From Arthrobacter sp. Hiyo4 (lineage in GTDB: Bacteria > Actinomycetota > Actinomycetes > Actinomycetales > Micrococcaceae): a DNA stretch of 64,000 nt. Position numbers and translations under genes: made by a program. Every line of letters begins with the position of its first letter. The first letter of the stretch is position 1. Below, in pieces: positions 1-12,332 of this stretch. The notes under the pieces were generated by a model. That model was not told the origin of the DNA, did no database searches, and was given only the letters and a program-made list of their open reading frames with translations. The DNA lies in NCBI GenBank assembly GCA_002370555.1, contig AP014718.1:62001-126000 (forward strand), in the 5' to 3' direction.

Positions 1-102
1 GCCGATGATTCCGCCGAGTTCGTAGCGGCCGCTCAGGACACGCTGGTTATCCACCGGGAGGCTGTCCTCCCGGTGGAGCGGGGTGCGGGCCGAATCACTC
101 AC
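1..102 (-). CDS. pknB: Serine/threonine protein kinase PknB, N-terminal fragment cut by the window edge
   Basis: Only the first 34 codons lie in the window. The reading starts at a GTG (102-100) preceded by AGGA about 7 bases upstream, and runs off the edge. It contains LSGRYELGGIIG, the beginning of the kinase glycine-rich loop. It begins 15 bases after the restored pknA stop, so it is the next gene of the same operon, the usual place of pknB. A second possible GTG at 54 would remove 16 residues, but the upstream GTG has the better ribosome binding site. The identity as PknB rests on position plus this short N-terminus. PASTA repeats expected outside the cell are not visible. Confidence 0.75.
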   Translation of the reverse strand, partial: MSDSARTPLHREDSLPVDNQRVLSGRYELGGIIG

Positions 103-117
103 TGTCAATCCTGACCG

Positions 118-1781
118 CTACGGCGCGCAGGTTGGGGGCAATCCGGGCAGTTCGCCGGGTTTGCAGTTGGGCAGGGCGGACGTTGGCTCAGCCGATGCCG
201 GCGAGGACGGCGGAGTGGTGGGCGTCGTAGCCGGGACAGGGACGGCGTACGTCACAGTTACTTCAGCCCCTTGGGCACGGTGCCCGTGGGGTTGACCTGC
301 AGCACCGTTCCGGCAGCGGAAGTACTCTGCTGCGGGATGACCCGGACGGAAAGGCCCATGGTTTCCAGCGTCCCCTGGACCTGACGGTAGTCCTTCCCGA
401 GGTAGGCCGCAGAAATGATGTCCACCGTGCTGGGCGTGGGAGTGGGCGTGGGCGCATCGGTGGTCCGGCTGGGCGTAGGTGTAGCGGACGCCGAGGTCTT
501 TGTCGGGCTGGCGCTGGTGGACGGCGGGGTGCTTGATGCCGAGTTGGTGACGGTACTTGCCGGGTTAAAAATCCCCTGCTGCGTCAGGAAGAACCCCACC
601 AGCGCGAACAGGACCAGCACGATCAGGGCGACCAGAGGCCACGTCCAGGGGCTGCGGCCGCGACGGTCGGGCTCGTCGGCCGGCTCGTCGTCGTACTTCT
701 CTTCCTCCTGCACCCAGCTGCGCTCCGCAGCCAGCGCGTCCGCACGCGAAAGCGTGCTCCCGGCGCCCGCGGCCGCGGCGCCGACTGCAGCTCCGCCGGC
801 AGCAGCACCCAGTACGGGCAGGGCGGACGTCGATGTCGTGTTGCTGTCCTTCTGGGCGATGACGCCGGTGGGTGCTGTGGCAATGTCCACCGGCGCGGTA
901 ATGGGGCCCGTGGTTGCCTCGAAGAGCAGCATGCCGGGAACCGCTGCGTGCGCGGCGTCGATATCGCCGTTGCGGATGGCCTCGGCGGCTTCGGACAGTT
1001 TGATGGCGTTGGCTGGGCGGTTCTTGGGATCCTTGGCCAGCATGGACATCAGGAGCGCGCGGACCGGTTTGGGCAGGGTCTCCGGAAGCGGCGGCGGGGC
1101 GTCGTTGACCTGGGCCAAGGCAATGGCGATCTGGGATTCGCCGGAGAAGGGCCGGTGCCCGGTGAGGCACTCATAGCCGATCACGCCGAGGGAGTAGATG
1201 TCCGAGGCGCCGGTAGCGGTCTGGCCGGTGGCCTGCTCGGGGGCGAGGTACTGGGCGGTGCCCATCACCTGGCCCGTCTGTGTCAGCGGGACCTGGTCGG
1301 CCAGGCGGGCGATGCCGAAGTCGGTGACCTTGACCCGGCCGTCGGGGGTGATCAGCAGGTTGCCCGGCTTGATATCGCGGTGGACCAGCCCCTGGGCGTG
1401 GGCGACGGAAAGCGCGCGCGCGGTCTGCGCCATCATGGACAGCGTCCGGTCCGGGGACAGCACCTGCTCGTGCTCGATGATGCTGCTCAGCGGCTGTCCA
1501 GGGACGAGTTCCATGACCAGGTAGGCGGAGCCATCTTCTTCGCCGTAGTCAAAGACATTGGCGATGCCCACGTGGTTCAGGAGGGCGGTGTGGCGTGCCT
1601 CGGCGCGGAACCTCTGGAGGAAACCGGGATCCCCGGTGTATTCCTCCTTGAGCACCTTGATGGCGACAATGCGGCCCAGGACCTGGTCCTTGGCCTTCCA
1701 GACCTCTCCCATCCCGCCGATCGCAATCCGCGTGGTCAGCTGGAATCTGCCGCCGAGGGTGATTCCCGTTGTAGGCCTCAC
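118..1781 (-). CDS. pknA: Serine/threonine protein kinase PknA-like, with one extracellular PASTA-type segment; frameshift near 275
   Basis: Membrane-anchored Hanks-type kinase that phosphorylates cell-wall and division proteins. The kinase domain (about residues 12-270) shows [20 protein letters not shown] with the ATP lysine, [15 protein letters not shown] and YLAPEQ. A linker leads to one membrane helix near residue 385 ([18 protein letters not shown]), then a Thr/Pro/Ser-rich stretch and a single PASTA-like unit. The uninterrupted frame stops at 258, but shifting one base near 273-280 (after VPKG) restores a tail beginning [15 protein letters not shown] and ending LPPTCAP at a TAG at 118-120. 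That tail is typical of Arthrobacter PknA, so I extend the gene to 118. The start overlaps the pbpA stop by 4 bases, implying translational coupling. Confidence 0.88.
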
Positions 1782-3236
1782 TTATTCAACACCGCCTCAA
1801 AAATCTTCTTCGCGTTCGGACTGGTTAGCTGTGCGCCGGTGGTGATGTCTACGCCTTCCATGACGATGGTGACGCTCACCTCCGGGTTGTTCGAGGGGGC
1901 AAACCCGGTGAACCATGAGTTGTTCAGGCCGTTGCCCAGTTCAGCGGTTCCGGTCTTGCCGGCCACTTGGACACCGGGGACGGCCGCCCCTCGGGCTATG
2001 CCCTGGCTCACCGCACTGGTCATCCATTCGGTGATCTGGCGGGCAATTTCCGGCGTAGTGGACGTCCGGAGCGCTTCAGGCTGGGGCTCGTCAATGACCC
2101 TGAGGTCCGGGACCGCACGGTCTTGACCAGGCTGGGCTCATCTGGACGCCGTTGTTGGCGATGGCCGAGGTCATCAAAGCGATTTGCAGCGGAGTGGCGC
2201 GCACGTCCTTCTGGCCGATGGCGGACTGGGCCAGGCCTGGCCCGTCCAGGTCATCGGGGAATCCGCTGCCCCTGGCGTAGGCGAGTTTAAGCTGGTCGCC
2301 CAGATCCTCGCCAAAGCCGAATTTTGCGGCCTGCTCGGCGATGGCGTCGCGGCCCAGGTCGAGGGCAATGCTGGCGAACGGCGTATTGCAGGATTGCTGC
2401 AGGGCGAAGGCAAAGCCGGCCTTGTCCTGGGTGTAGCAGTTGCCTCCGGCGTAGTTCGGGAGTTTGTACTGGATCCCCGGGAACGGCATCTCGGCCGGGT
2501 TGGGGAGCACGCTGTCCTTGTTGTACTTCCCTGAGGCGAGGGCCGCCGCGGTATCCACCAGCTTGAAGACTGATCCCGGGGCGAGCAGCTCGCCCGTGGG
2601 TCCGCTGACATTCTGGTTCAGGTTGATGCCGGGTACCTTGACGAGCTCATTGATGTTGGTGGTTTCGGCGTTGGGGTCCTGGGTGGCGATCAGGTTGGGG
2701 TCATAGGACGGCTTGGACACCATGGCCAGGATGGCGCCGGTCTTGGGGTTGGTGACCACAATGGATCCCCGCTGGCCGTCCGGGATGAGGTCGTACGCGA
2801 GCTTCTGGATGGCCGGATCGATGGTGAGTTCCGCCGAGGCGCCCTTCGGCTGGTTGCCCAGGAAGAGCTGGCCGATCCGGTCGAAGAACTGCTGGTCTGA
2901 GCTGCCGGCCAGTTGATCGTTCATCGCGACTTCCAGGCCAGTGGCACCGTAGTTCTTCGAGAAGTAGCCCGTGAGCCCTGCATACAGTGCCGGCTGCGCG
3001 TAGGTCCGCTGGAACTGGCAGACCTCCGAGGTGCCTTCCACCGATTCGGCCACCGGCTCCCCGCCCACGATGATGGCGCCGCGGTCGTTGCAGTAATTCT
3101 GCAGAATGGCCCGCTGGTTCAGGGGGTTGCCCTTGAGGTCATCGGCACCCACCACCTGGACGAAGCTGATGGCGCCGAAGATCAGGGCAAACATGGCGAT
3201 CGCTGCCACCCAGGAACTACGGATCGCTTGGTTCAC
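1778..3236 (-). CDS. pbpA: Penicillin-binding protein A (class B transpeptidase); two small indels near 2100-2140
   Basis: Cell-wall transpeptidase that crosslinks peptidoglycan with its RodA/FtsW partner. One N-terminal membrane anchor ([18 protein letters not shown]) precedes a dimerisation region and the penicillin-binding domain. The three catalytic boxes are visible: the SxxK serine in [14 protein letters not shown] in QQSCNTPFA, and KTG in [10 protein letters not shown]. The reading breaks at about 2091-2140. Restoring one base near ATGAGCCC and one in the GGTCCCGGACC run gives a continuous protein through [10 protein letters not shown] to the C-terminal part. Its ends overlap rodA and pknA by 4 bases each. 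The gene is expected to be essential or nearly so, which argues that the breaks are sequencing errors. Confidence 0.9.
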
Positions 3237-4620
3237 GCTCGTTTCACCGCCTCGGTGGGAGTATCAATTCCTGCAGGTTCCGCAGCGCCGCCGGGAGGAA
3301 GTGGTGTGGTGTCCACTGGTCCCCGCGCCGTATGGGAGATCAGCAGGAGTAGGCCCACGATGATCCAGTTGGCCAGCAGCGACGAACCGCCGGCGGCAAG
3401 GAAAGGCGTGGTCAAACCGGTCAGCGGGATCAGTCGGGTGACTCCGCCGATCACGACGAAGCACTGAAGGGCGATGGCGAAGGAAAGTCCGCAGGCCAGC
3501 AGCTTCCCAAAGGCATCTCGGGTGCCCAGCGCCGCCCGGAACCCTCGTGTGAACAGCATCACGTACATCAGCACTACGGCGAACAGTCCGATCAGGCCCA
3601 GCTCCTCGCCGATGGACGCGATGATCATGTCGCTGTTGGCAAAGGGGACCAGGTCCGGCCGGCCCTGGCCCAGGCCGGTACCCACCAGGCCGCCGTTGGC
3701 CATGCCGAAGAGTCCCTCGATGACTTGCCGGCTGCCGGTCTCGTACACGTCTGGGCTGAAGGCGTTCAGCCAGCCGTAGATGCGGACTTCGACATGGGAA
3801 AACACTTGGGCTGCCACGAAGCCGCCACCCAGGATGAGGCCCAGGCCGATCACTACCCAGCTGATACGGCTGGTGGCCACGTAGATCATCACGATGAACA
3901 GGCCGAAGAACAGCACGGAAGACCCGAGGTCGCGCTGGAAGATCAACACGCCGATGCTCACCAGCCAGGCGGTGATCATGGGCCCCATGTCCTTGAACCG
4001 GGGGAACTGCAGCGGGCCGATCTTGCGGCCGGCCAGCAGAATGAGGTCGCGGTTGGAGGAAAGATACCCGGCGAAGAATATAGCGAGGGTGATCTTGGCG
4101 ATCTCACCCGGCTGGAACGTCATGGGACCCACCCGGATCCAGACCCGGGCGCCTAGGATTTCGCCGGCCGAGATGCCGGGCACCAGTGGAAGAATCAGCA
4201 GGAGCGCGCTCACAGCCAGCGAGATGTAGGTGAAGCGGCGGAGCACCCGGTGGTCCTTGAGGAACCAGATCACGCCGATGGCCACGGCCATGGCGATCAG
4301 GGTCCAGCGCAGCTGGTTGTTGCCGGTGTCATCCCGGGGGCGTCAAGGCGGTGGATCATGGCAAGACCCAAGCCGTTGAGTGCAACCACCAAAGGAAGTA
4401 TCACCGGATCGGCATATTTAGCCCTGATCCGCAGGACCATGTGGAAGACCAGGGCGGCCACCGCGAGAAGGCTGGACTGGAACCAGAAATCGGAGTCGAA
4501 CGCCTTCGCCTGGTCAACGCCCACCAGCATGCTGGCGCCGATGCCCACAGACAGGGCGAGGATCAGCAGCAACAGTTCCACGTTGCGCCGGGGCTTGGGG
4601 ATGGTGCTGAGCTGGCTCAC
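3233..4620 (-). CDS. rodA: FtsW/RodA/SpoVE-family lipid II polymerase; one frameshift near 4335
   Basis: Polytopic membrane glycosyltransferase of the SEDS family, which polymerises lipid II together with the class B PBP encoded next. Many hydrophobic helices are visible from NVELLLLILALSVGIG to the C-terminal LLANWIIVGLLLLIS. Family signatures include FQPGEIAKITLAIF and GLLGTGLGQG-like and RLIPLTGLTTPFLAAGGSS stretches. The N-terminal 100 residues and the remaining 350 lie in different frames; the switch is at the GGGGG run near 4336, after HRLDAPG. I chose the GTG at 4620 (VSQLSTIPKPRRN) because it matches usual family N-termini. An ATG at 4632 is also open. The 3' end overlaps pbpA by 4 bases. 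Confidence 0.88.
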
Positions 4621-4628
4621 TGGCCCCC

Positions 4629-6251
4629 TCACAGGCGGTAGTGGGGGTGGGTGAGGCGGCCGGGGCAGGCGCTGCCGCCGGAGCAGACGGGTCCGGCGAC
4701 GGGGCAGGCGCGGTGGGTGTTGCAGCCTGCGCAGTTGTTGGGGCCGGAGTGGGCGAGGGGGTCAGGCACTCATCCGGCGGAGCAATGGTGCCGGTGCCTT
4801 CAAGGTTCTTTACGATCCGCTGGGCGTCGTAGAGGTCACGCGCGGGAACTGTCTGCCGGACGCGCTGCTGGGAGAACTGGGGCAAGGAATCCATCCGGAT
4901 CTCTGTTACGGCTTCGAGGGTTGAAAGCTGGAGGGGACCAAGCCGCTGCGACACACCGTTATAGATGGCCACACGGGAATCATATTCCCCGATGTAGTAG
5001 CGGGTCTGGGTCCAGGCGTAGCCGAGCCAGAGGCCCACGGTGAGCACCACCAGCACGGACGCGGCGATGGACATGGTGACCCAGCGGCGGGGTTTGGGCC
5101 GTCCCAGGAGGTCATTCGTCTCAGCAACGGGGCGTCCGCCTTGTGCGTCAGAACAGTGGCCGCCCGTCGGGCCACGGTGCGGCCGGCGATGGTGGGAATC
5201 GAGCCCGACTCGGCCGCGGTGGCCGCAGCACCGACCAGTTCGTGCGGGCGCGATGCGAGTTCCTGCCGCAGCACTTCGGCCGAAAGGTGCTCGCCGAGAT
5301 GGGGGTCGGTGGAAGGCGGTGGTTCCGCAGCAGCTGGCTTTTCGGGGGATTTGTCAGCAGCGGGCTTTTTGCCGTCGGCCGCCTCGGGGTCCGGTGAAGC
5401 GCTGGCCGCGCTGCCGTCAGCGACCGGGGCTTCGGTGAGCAGCTGTGAAGGGATGATGTCGACGGCGGCGGTACTGACGTCGTCGGACGTTTCCTCGATG
5501 ATTTCCACCATGACCACGGTGACGTTGTCCGGTGAGCCGGCTTCCAGCGTCAGGTTAACCAGGGTTTCGACGCACTCACGCAGATCTTTTGTCTCGCGGA
5601 CGGTCCGTTCCACCACATGCCCGGCCACATAGTTGAGCCCGTCCGAGCACAGCAACCAGCGCTCCCCGGGTTTGACGTCCAGGGTGTCCAGATCCAGCTC
5701 GGGGCTGGCATCGACGTCGCCCAGGACGCGCATGAGGACGTTTTTGTGCGGGTGGGTTTCGGCCTCTTCGGGCCGCAGCCGGCCCTCGTCGATTAGCCGC
5801 TGGACGAACGTGTGGTCCACGCTGACCTGTTCAAACTCGCCATCACGCAGGCGGTACGCCCGGGAGTCGCCGATATGCGCGAAGTGCAGCTTGCCCTCGG
5901 CGAGCAGCAGGGATGTGACGGTGGTGCCCATGCCGGCGAGCTTGGGGTTGATGTGCACCAGCTCGGATAGCAGGGAGTTGGCCGTTTGGATCTCGTCGGC
6001 GAGGACCGTGCCGGCGTCGCCGTCGTAGTCGCCGTGGTCCAGGTGCAGCATGTCCAGCACGGTGGCGGCGGAGGCAACATCGCCGCCCGCGTGGCCACCC
6101 ATGCCGTCCGCGACCACTGCCAAATGGCGGCCGACGTACGCCGAGTCATCATTCTTGGCCCGGATGCGTCCCACATCCGAGCGTGCGGCATAGCGCATGA
6201 TGAGGTGCCGCTGGAGGGGTGTGGCCCGCCGGCGGGAATGTCAGCGGCCAT
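4629..6251 (-). CDS. pstP: PP2C-family serine/threonine protein phosphatase PstP; several small frameshifts
   Basis: Membrane-bound phosphatase that reverses PknA/PknB phosphorylation. PP2C motifs are clear: RSDVGRIRAKNDDSAYV, VVADGMGGHAGGDVAS, AHIGDSRAYRL, LLCSDGLNYV and GSPDNVTVVMVE. An acidic/Pro-rich linker follows, then a membrane helix (ASVLVVLTVGLWLGYAW) and an extracellular region ending in a Pro/Ala/Thr-rich tail. The main frame opens at 6198, but the ATG at 6251 lies 2 bases past the fhaB stop and probably starts the protein, with an indel near 6205. Another shift near 5128 is needed to enter the membrane helix. The tail frame runs unnaturally into rodA, to 4514. I place the end at the TGA at 4629-4631, which is an inference. 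Confidence 0.85.
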
Positions 6252-6253
6252 GG

Positions 6254-6736
6254 CTACGGCCTCAATTCGATGACCGTCTTGCCGATCCTCACGGGTACAC
6301 CAAGCTCAACGGGCAGGGCCCGGGTAAGTTGCTGGTCGGCCAGGTACGTGCCGTTGGTGGAGCCAAGGTCCTCGATGAACCATCGACTGCCCTGCGGGAA
6401 CAACCGCGCGTGGCGGCCGGAGGCGTAGTCGTCCTCAAGTACCAGTGTGGCTTCCTGGGCGCGGCCCAGCAGGATGGGGCTGGCGGCCAGGGGGATGGTG
6501 GTTCCCTTGAGCGGGCCTTCGGTGACCACGAGTTGGTGGGCCTGCTGCTTGAGCGGCTGCGGCGGAGCCTCGGCCAGTTCCGGGTTTTTGCGGACCTGAC
6601 GTGCGGTGGGCGTGCCGGCGGCGGCTTTGCGGCCCACCATCAGGTCCCGGCGCATGGCCGAAACGATGCTGAAGATGAGGACCCAGAGCAGGATCAGGAA
6701 CCCAAACCGCAGGGCAGTGATGGTCAGGTCGCTCAT
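6254..6736 (-). CDS. fhaB: FHA-domain protein FhaB (FipA-like)
   Basis: Small membrane-tethered phosphothreonine reader, 160 residues and intact. An N-terminal hydrophobic helix (FGFLILLWVLIFSIVSAM) is followed by a basic linker. The C-terminal FHA domain (about residues 75-155) shows ILLGRAQEA, ASGRHARLF and DLGSTNGTYL, the Arg, Ser/His and Asn positions that bind phosphothreonine. In actinobacteria this protein links the kinases to septal and elongation proteins. It overlaps fhaA by 4 bases and its TAG is 2 bases before the likely pstP start. Confidence 0.92.
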   Translation of the reverse strand: MSDLTITALRFGFLILLWVLIFSIVSAMRRDLMVGRKAAAGTPTARQVRKNPELAEAPPQPLKQQAHQLVVTEGPLKGTTIPLAASPILLGRAQEATLVLEDDYASGRHARLFPQGSRWFIEDLGSTNGTYLADQQLTRALPVELGVPVRIGKTVIELRP

Positions 6737-7476
6737 GGGCGGCCCCCAGGGTTGGCGGGAAGCAGGCGGAAGATGATCTTTGTCCGTCCCATCGTGATGG
6801 TGGAGCCGTCGGTCAGTTCGGTGCTGCCCGCCAGTTTATGGCCGTTGACGTAGCTGCCGTTGGTGGAGCCGAGGTCCACTGCGCTGGTGACGCCACTGGC
6901 GGTGCGGATCTCGAGGTGGCGGCGCGAGACGCCGGTGTCGTCAATCAGGATGTCGGCCTCGGAGGACCGGCCCAGGACGACGGAGGGGGCATTGAGGGAG
7001 TAGCGCTGGCCGTCGATGTCCAGAACGGGCTGCAGCCGTGCGGGCGGGCGGCTCGGGGCTGCCGGCATGTTGGGCCTGGCCGAGGGGATTCCGGGGCTGG
7101 CTTTGGACTTCTCAGTGGAGGAGGCGATTTCGAAGTCGCCGGCACGCAGCTCCTCGGAACGGCGGAAAGAGATCCGTACCGATCCCTGCAGGGTATAGCC
7201 CTGGCTGCGGACATGGTTTATGACGACGTCGCAGAGTTCTTCGGCCAGCGGCGTGCCCCAGTCCTGTGCCCTCCTGAAGTCGTCGTCACTGAGTTGGACG
7301 TCGAAGACATTGGGGGCCAGTGTGCGGCCGGCGGCGATGGTAAGGGCTTTGTTGTCCACCTCGCGGCGGAGCCGGCTGGCGATTTCCACAGGTTCAACCT
7401 GGGCGCGCGAACCGGTGGAGAAGACACCGCGGACGGCCTTTTCGATGCCGCGCTCGACTTTGTCCAGCAATCCCAT
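6733..7476 (-). CDS. fhaA: FhaA: DUF3662 plus FHA-domain protein, first gene of the operon
   Basis: Phosphopeptide-binding adaptor, 247 residues and intact. The N-terminal DUF3662 domain begins MGLLDKVERGIEKAVRGVF and contains ASRLRREVDNKA. A variable Pro/Ala linker is followed by a C-terminal FHA domain with VVLGRSSEADILIDD, VSRRHLEI and DLGSTNGSYVNG. FhaA proteins bind phosphorylated MviN/FhaB-type partners and regulate peptidoglycan synthesis. It heads the minus-strand operon fhaA-fhaB-pstP-rodA-pbpA-pknA-pknB. AGGAGAAGG lies just upstream of the ATG as a strong ribosome binding site. Confidence 0.92.
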   Translation of the reverse strand: MGLLDKVERGIEKAVRGVFSTGSRAQVEPVEIASRLRREVDNKALTIAAGRTLAPNVFDVQLSDDDFRRAQDWGTPLAEELCDVVINHVRSQGYTLQGSVRISFRRSEELRAGDFEIASSTEKSKASPGIPSARPNMPAAPSRPPARLQPVLDIDGQRYSLNAPSVVLGRSSEADILIDDTGVSRRHLEIRTASGVTSAVDLGSTNGSYVNGHKLAGSTELTDGSTITMGRTKIIFRLLPANPGGRP

Positions 7477-7804
7477 GGTCCTTCTCCTTTCCCCCGGCTG
7501 CGGGGCAGTTTTCGTTCCACAACTCAGCCAACAATGCAGTTCAGAACCCAGCGGCCTGCCTGGCAGTGGCAGGCACTACTACATCAGATACTACTGGGCA
7601 GGCCTGTGAATGACCTTAATCCACAACGGCCGGGCCCCGGAAAAGTTCGCTGGCGATTCCCTGCCGGCCCCCTCCCTGCGGGGAATTTGACCCTCCCGGG
7701 GCTCAATTGGTGTTTTGCCGCCGATGTCCGTTATGCTTGATCTCGCTGCTTTTACAAGGTTGCGGATCCGGGAAACCGGCCGTAATTCATGGAAAAGAAG
7801 TTGC
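7477..7804. promoter_or_regulatory. Intergenic region between fhaA and tRNA-Leu; divergent promoters expected
   Basis: No credible gene is seen. The region must hold the promoter of the fhaA operon (reading left) and of the tRNA (reading right). A possible weak tRNA promoter is TTGGTG at 7707-7712 with TATGCT at 7732-7737, but the 19-base spacer makes this uncertain. Nothing else recognisable was found. Confidence 0.4.
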
Positions 7805-7886
7805 GCGCGAGTGGCGGAACGGCAGACGCGCTGGCTTCAGGTGCCAGTGTCCGAAAGGGCGTGGGGTTCAAATCCCCCCTCGCGCA
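7805..7886 (+). tRNA. tRNA-Leu (anticodon CAG)
   Basis: The acceptor arm GCGCGAG (7805-7811) pairs perfectly with CTCGCGC (7879-7885), followed by discriminator A. The anticodon arm CTGGC-TTCAGGT-GCCAG gives anticodon CAG. A long variable arm (GTCC-GAAA-GGGC region) is typical of class II leucine tRNA. CCA is not encoded. The T-arm reads TGGGG-TTCAAAT-CCCCC, leaving one T-C mismatch; a fifth G in the G run would restore a perfect stem, so one base is probably missing from the sequence. The position upstream of fhaA is common in actinobacteria. Confidence 0.93.
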
Positions 7887-7901
7887 CGCAAATACAGAAG
7901 A

Positions 7902-7927
7902 GCCCCGGTCTTAGGACTGGGGTTTTT
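7902..7927 (+). terminator. Rho-independent terminator after tRNA-Leu
   Basis: CCCCGGTC (7903-7910), a TTAG loop, and GACTGGGG (7915-7922) form a stem with one G-T wobble, followed directly by TTTTT. It lies 16 bases after the tRNA. Confidence 0.85.
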
Positions 7928-7961
7928 CTGTGTCTGGGCTCCGTGCCGGGTGGCGACGGCT

Positions 7962-10234
<2,273 letters not shown>

Positions 10235-10283
10235 GCGCACCAGCTCCAACTCATTCAGCGTCGAATGAAAGAAAGGCAAGGCC

Positions 10284-10906
10284 ATGAGTCCCAAAGAAGT
10301 GACAGCACAGCCACCCAGCGCCCCGGCCATGGCCTGGCTGAAAAGGGCCTGAGCGGGAAGGGCCTGAAGGCGGGCGCGGTGGGATTGCTGGGCGCCGTGG
10401 TGATCGGTGCCTCCTGCATCGGGCCTGCGTACACGCTGACCGCGGCGCTGGGGCCAACGGTTTCGGAAGTGGGGGTGCGCTGCCGGCGATCTTCCTGGTG
10501 GGCTTTATCCCCATGATCCTGGTGGCGTTCGGCTACCGCGAACTGAATAATGACATGCCCGACGCCGGGACCTCGTTTACGTGGGCATCTCGCGCTTTTG
10601 GCCCGCGGATCGGCTGGATTGGGTGGCTGGGGTCTGATTGCGGCCACCATCATTGTGCTGTCCAACCTGGCGGCTGTCGCTGTCGACTTCTTCTATCTCA
10701 TGCTGGCCCAGCTGTTCGGGAACCCGGAACTGGGCGAGCTGAGCAAGAATCTGCCGCTGAACATCGCCACCACCCTGGTGTTCATCGCCTTGGCATGCTG
10801 GATTTCCTATCGGGGCATGGAAGCCACCAAGGGTGCAGTCTATTTAGCTATTGGAAGTTCCGCGCGGCCGACCCCTGCGCTCAACGCCGTAAACTCCGAC
10901 TTCTAA
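10284..10906 (+). pseudogene. APC-family amino acid/polyamine permease, N-terminal part only, with several frameshifts
   Basis: The first part of an APC-type permease is readable across three frames: LKAGAVGLLGAVVIGASCIG and PAYTLTAALGPTVSEVG, then FIPMILVAFGYRELNNDMPD and GTSFTWASRAFGPRIGWIGW, then LIAATIIVLSNLAAVAVDFF and LVFIALACWISYRGMEATKG. Homology ends near 10845 and the frame closes at 10906, so more than half of the usual roughly 500 residues is missing. The ATG at 10284 follows AAGG. Its position just after puo suggests it once imported putrescine or a related amine. The loss of the C-terminal half is a real discontinuity, not a frameshift: the next gene ends only 11 bases away. Confidence 0.75.
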
Positions 10907-10916
10907 ATACCGTAAG

Positions 10917-11518
10917 CTACGGCACCACTGTCAGCGCGGCGAGGACGGCGGGCAGCAGTAGGTCATTCCGTCCCCAGACCGGATCCAGGATCTCCACGTA
11001 CCAGGAGTCGGCGAGCAGGAGCGCCAGCGTTTCGTTGGTTTCCTCCGCCCAGTCCTGGATCTGCTCTTCCTGCACCGGAGTCTCGCTGGAGCCGAGGACG
11101 GTAACTACCTCGTCGCCGTCGAGCGTTACGGGGATGGCGGCACTGCTGGCCTCGCCCGGGCATGTGCTACCGTCACCAGCTCCGTCCGGGTGGAGAGGGC
11201 CAGGAGCTCCACGGCCGCCTCTGCACTGCAGAAGCCGGTGACGTACTGGCGCTGGGCGGAGTTGTCGATCCGCAGGCCAGGCTGGGATTCCTTGGTGAAC
11301 AGCCCGTTCCTGTTGAGGTCGGCAAGCTCGGTGGCGATCGGTTCTGTTTCGGCGTCGTAGCGGACCGTAAAGGTGGCGGCCTGGTATTCGCTATGGCCCT
11401 CCAGCCACCGTGCAGTCAGTTCCCCGGCGGCTGCAAGGGTGGTGGCCTGCCGCCAGGCCCCCTTATCCTCCAGGCGCCTGCCGAACTCGTCACGGATTTC
11501 CGCTTCTGTGGGTTCCAT
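10917..11518 (-). CDS. Conserved hypothetical protein, DUF6919-like; frameshift near 11160
   Basis: About 200 residues after repair. The first part begins MEPTEAEIRDEFGRRLEDKG and contains LTARWLEGHSEYQ, LADLNRNGLFTKESQPG and QRQYVTGFCSAEAAVELL. The second part, reached by one shift near 11160, reads IPVTLDGDEVVTVLGSSET and ends LLPAVLAALTVVP at a TAG at 10917-10919. The pattern (a GLFT-SQPG segment followed by a residue-rich middle and acidic WAEETNE) resembles DUF6919 proteins of actinobacteria, from memory and without a search. Function is unknown. It is transcribed towards the truncated permease. Confidence 0.6.
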
Positions 11519-11570
11519 CCTCGGATGCTACGGCGCCCGCGGCCGGACTCCAGCGGCGGCGACACAGCAG

Positions 11571-12255
11571 TTAATGTCCGACGGCGGTGATTCCGGCAGG
11601 GATCCCGGCAGCACGTTCCGCCGCGGCGAGGGCAACGCCAAAGCGGACGACGGCGGGAGCGTACCCTTGGTGCGGCACGGCCCGCAGCTGCTCTGCCTCC
11701 TTCATGGCGCGGATCAGCGCGGACGTTTCGGGAAGCCGGACATCCGTCATGGCTGGGTAGTCGATGCAGCTGGCGGGGTCCAGTTCGTAGCGGCTCCACC
11801 GGGCCAGGAGTGCGTCATGTTCGGCCTGCGCCGCGGTGTGGACGGGCCGGTCCTGCCGCTGCTGCCGGCGGCGTTCCTGCCACGCCAGGATCTGGGGCTG
11901 CCCGATAGGCGGCCACGCCCGCCCCTGTGCCGAACGCGGCGAGGACCACACCAAACCAGGGTGACGCGAGTGTGGGAATGAGGATGGCCGGAAGTGCCAC
12001 GGCAGAGCCCATAAACACATCCCAGAACACGGGGTCCGGGGCGCGGAGGGCAGGGTCCGGCGTCGAATGCCGGCGGACAGCCAGGACGGTGGCAGACACC
12101 GCGCACACCAGTACTGCACCCCAGAAACTCAGCTGCAGCGCTCCAAACAGGACGGATTCTGCGAATGCCGGCACTGCGGCACCTCCCCGCGTCAGGCCCG
12201 GTCCAGGATTCCGGGTTGCTCCTTCCATTGCATCCCCTGTGGGCGCCGGGGTCAA
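11571..12255 (-). CDS. Hypothetical membrane protein with soluble C-terminal tail; frameshift near 11900
   Basis: Two hydrophobic stretches are visible in the N-terminal half (FGALQLSFWGAVLVCAVSAT and FMGSAVALPAILIPTLASPW). A second frame carries an Arg/Gln-rich segment and a tail with LLARWSRYELDPASCIDYPA, LPETSALIRAMKEAEQLR and RFGVALAAAERAAGI. Joining the two frames near 11900 gives about 228 residues. I believe similar proteins occur across Arthrobacter, but I know no function. The stop of the tail is at 11571-11573. Confidence 0.55.
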
Positions 12256-12332
12256 TGGGCGGACCGGCTATGTGGATATTGCACGATCCTGAGGCTGATC
12301 AGGGAGGCCCCAGGCATTTTGACTTGGCTCCT

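Noticed and set aside
948..2126. 392-codon plus-strand frame
   Set aside because: It is antisense to pknA and pbpA, with no start signal or recognisable domain.
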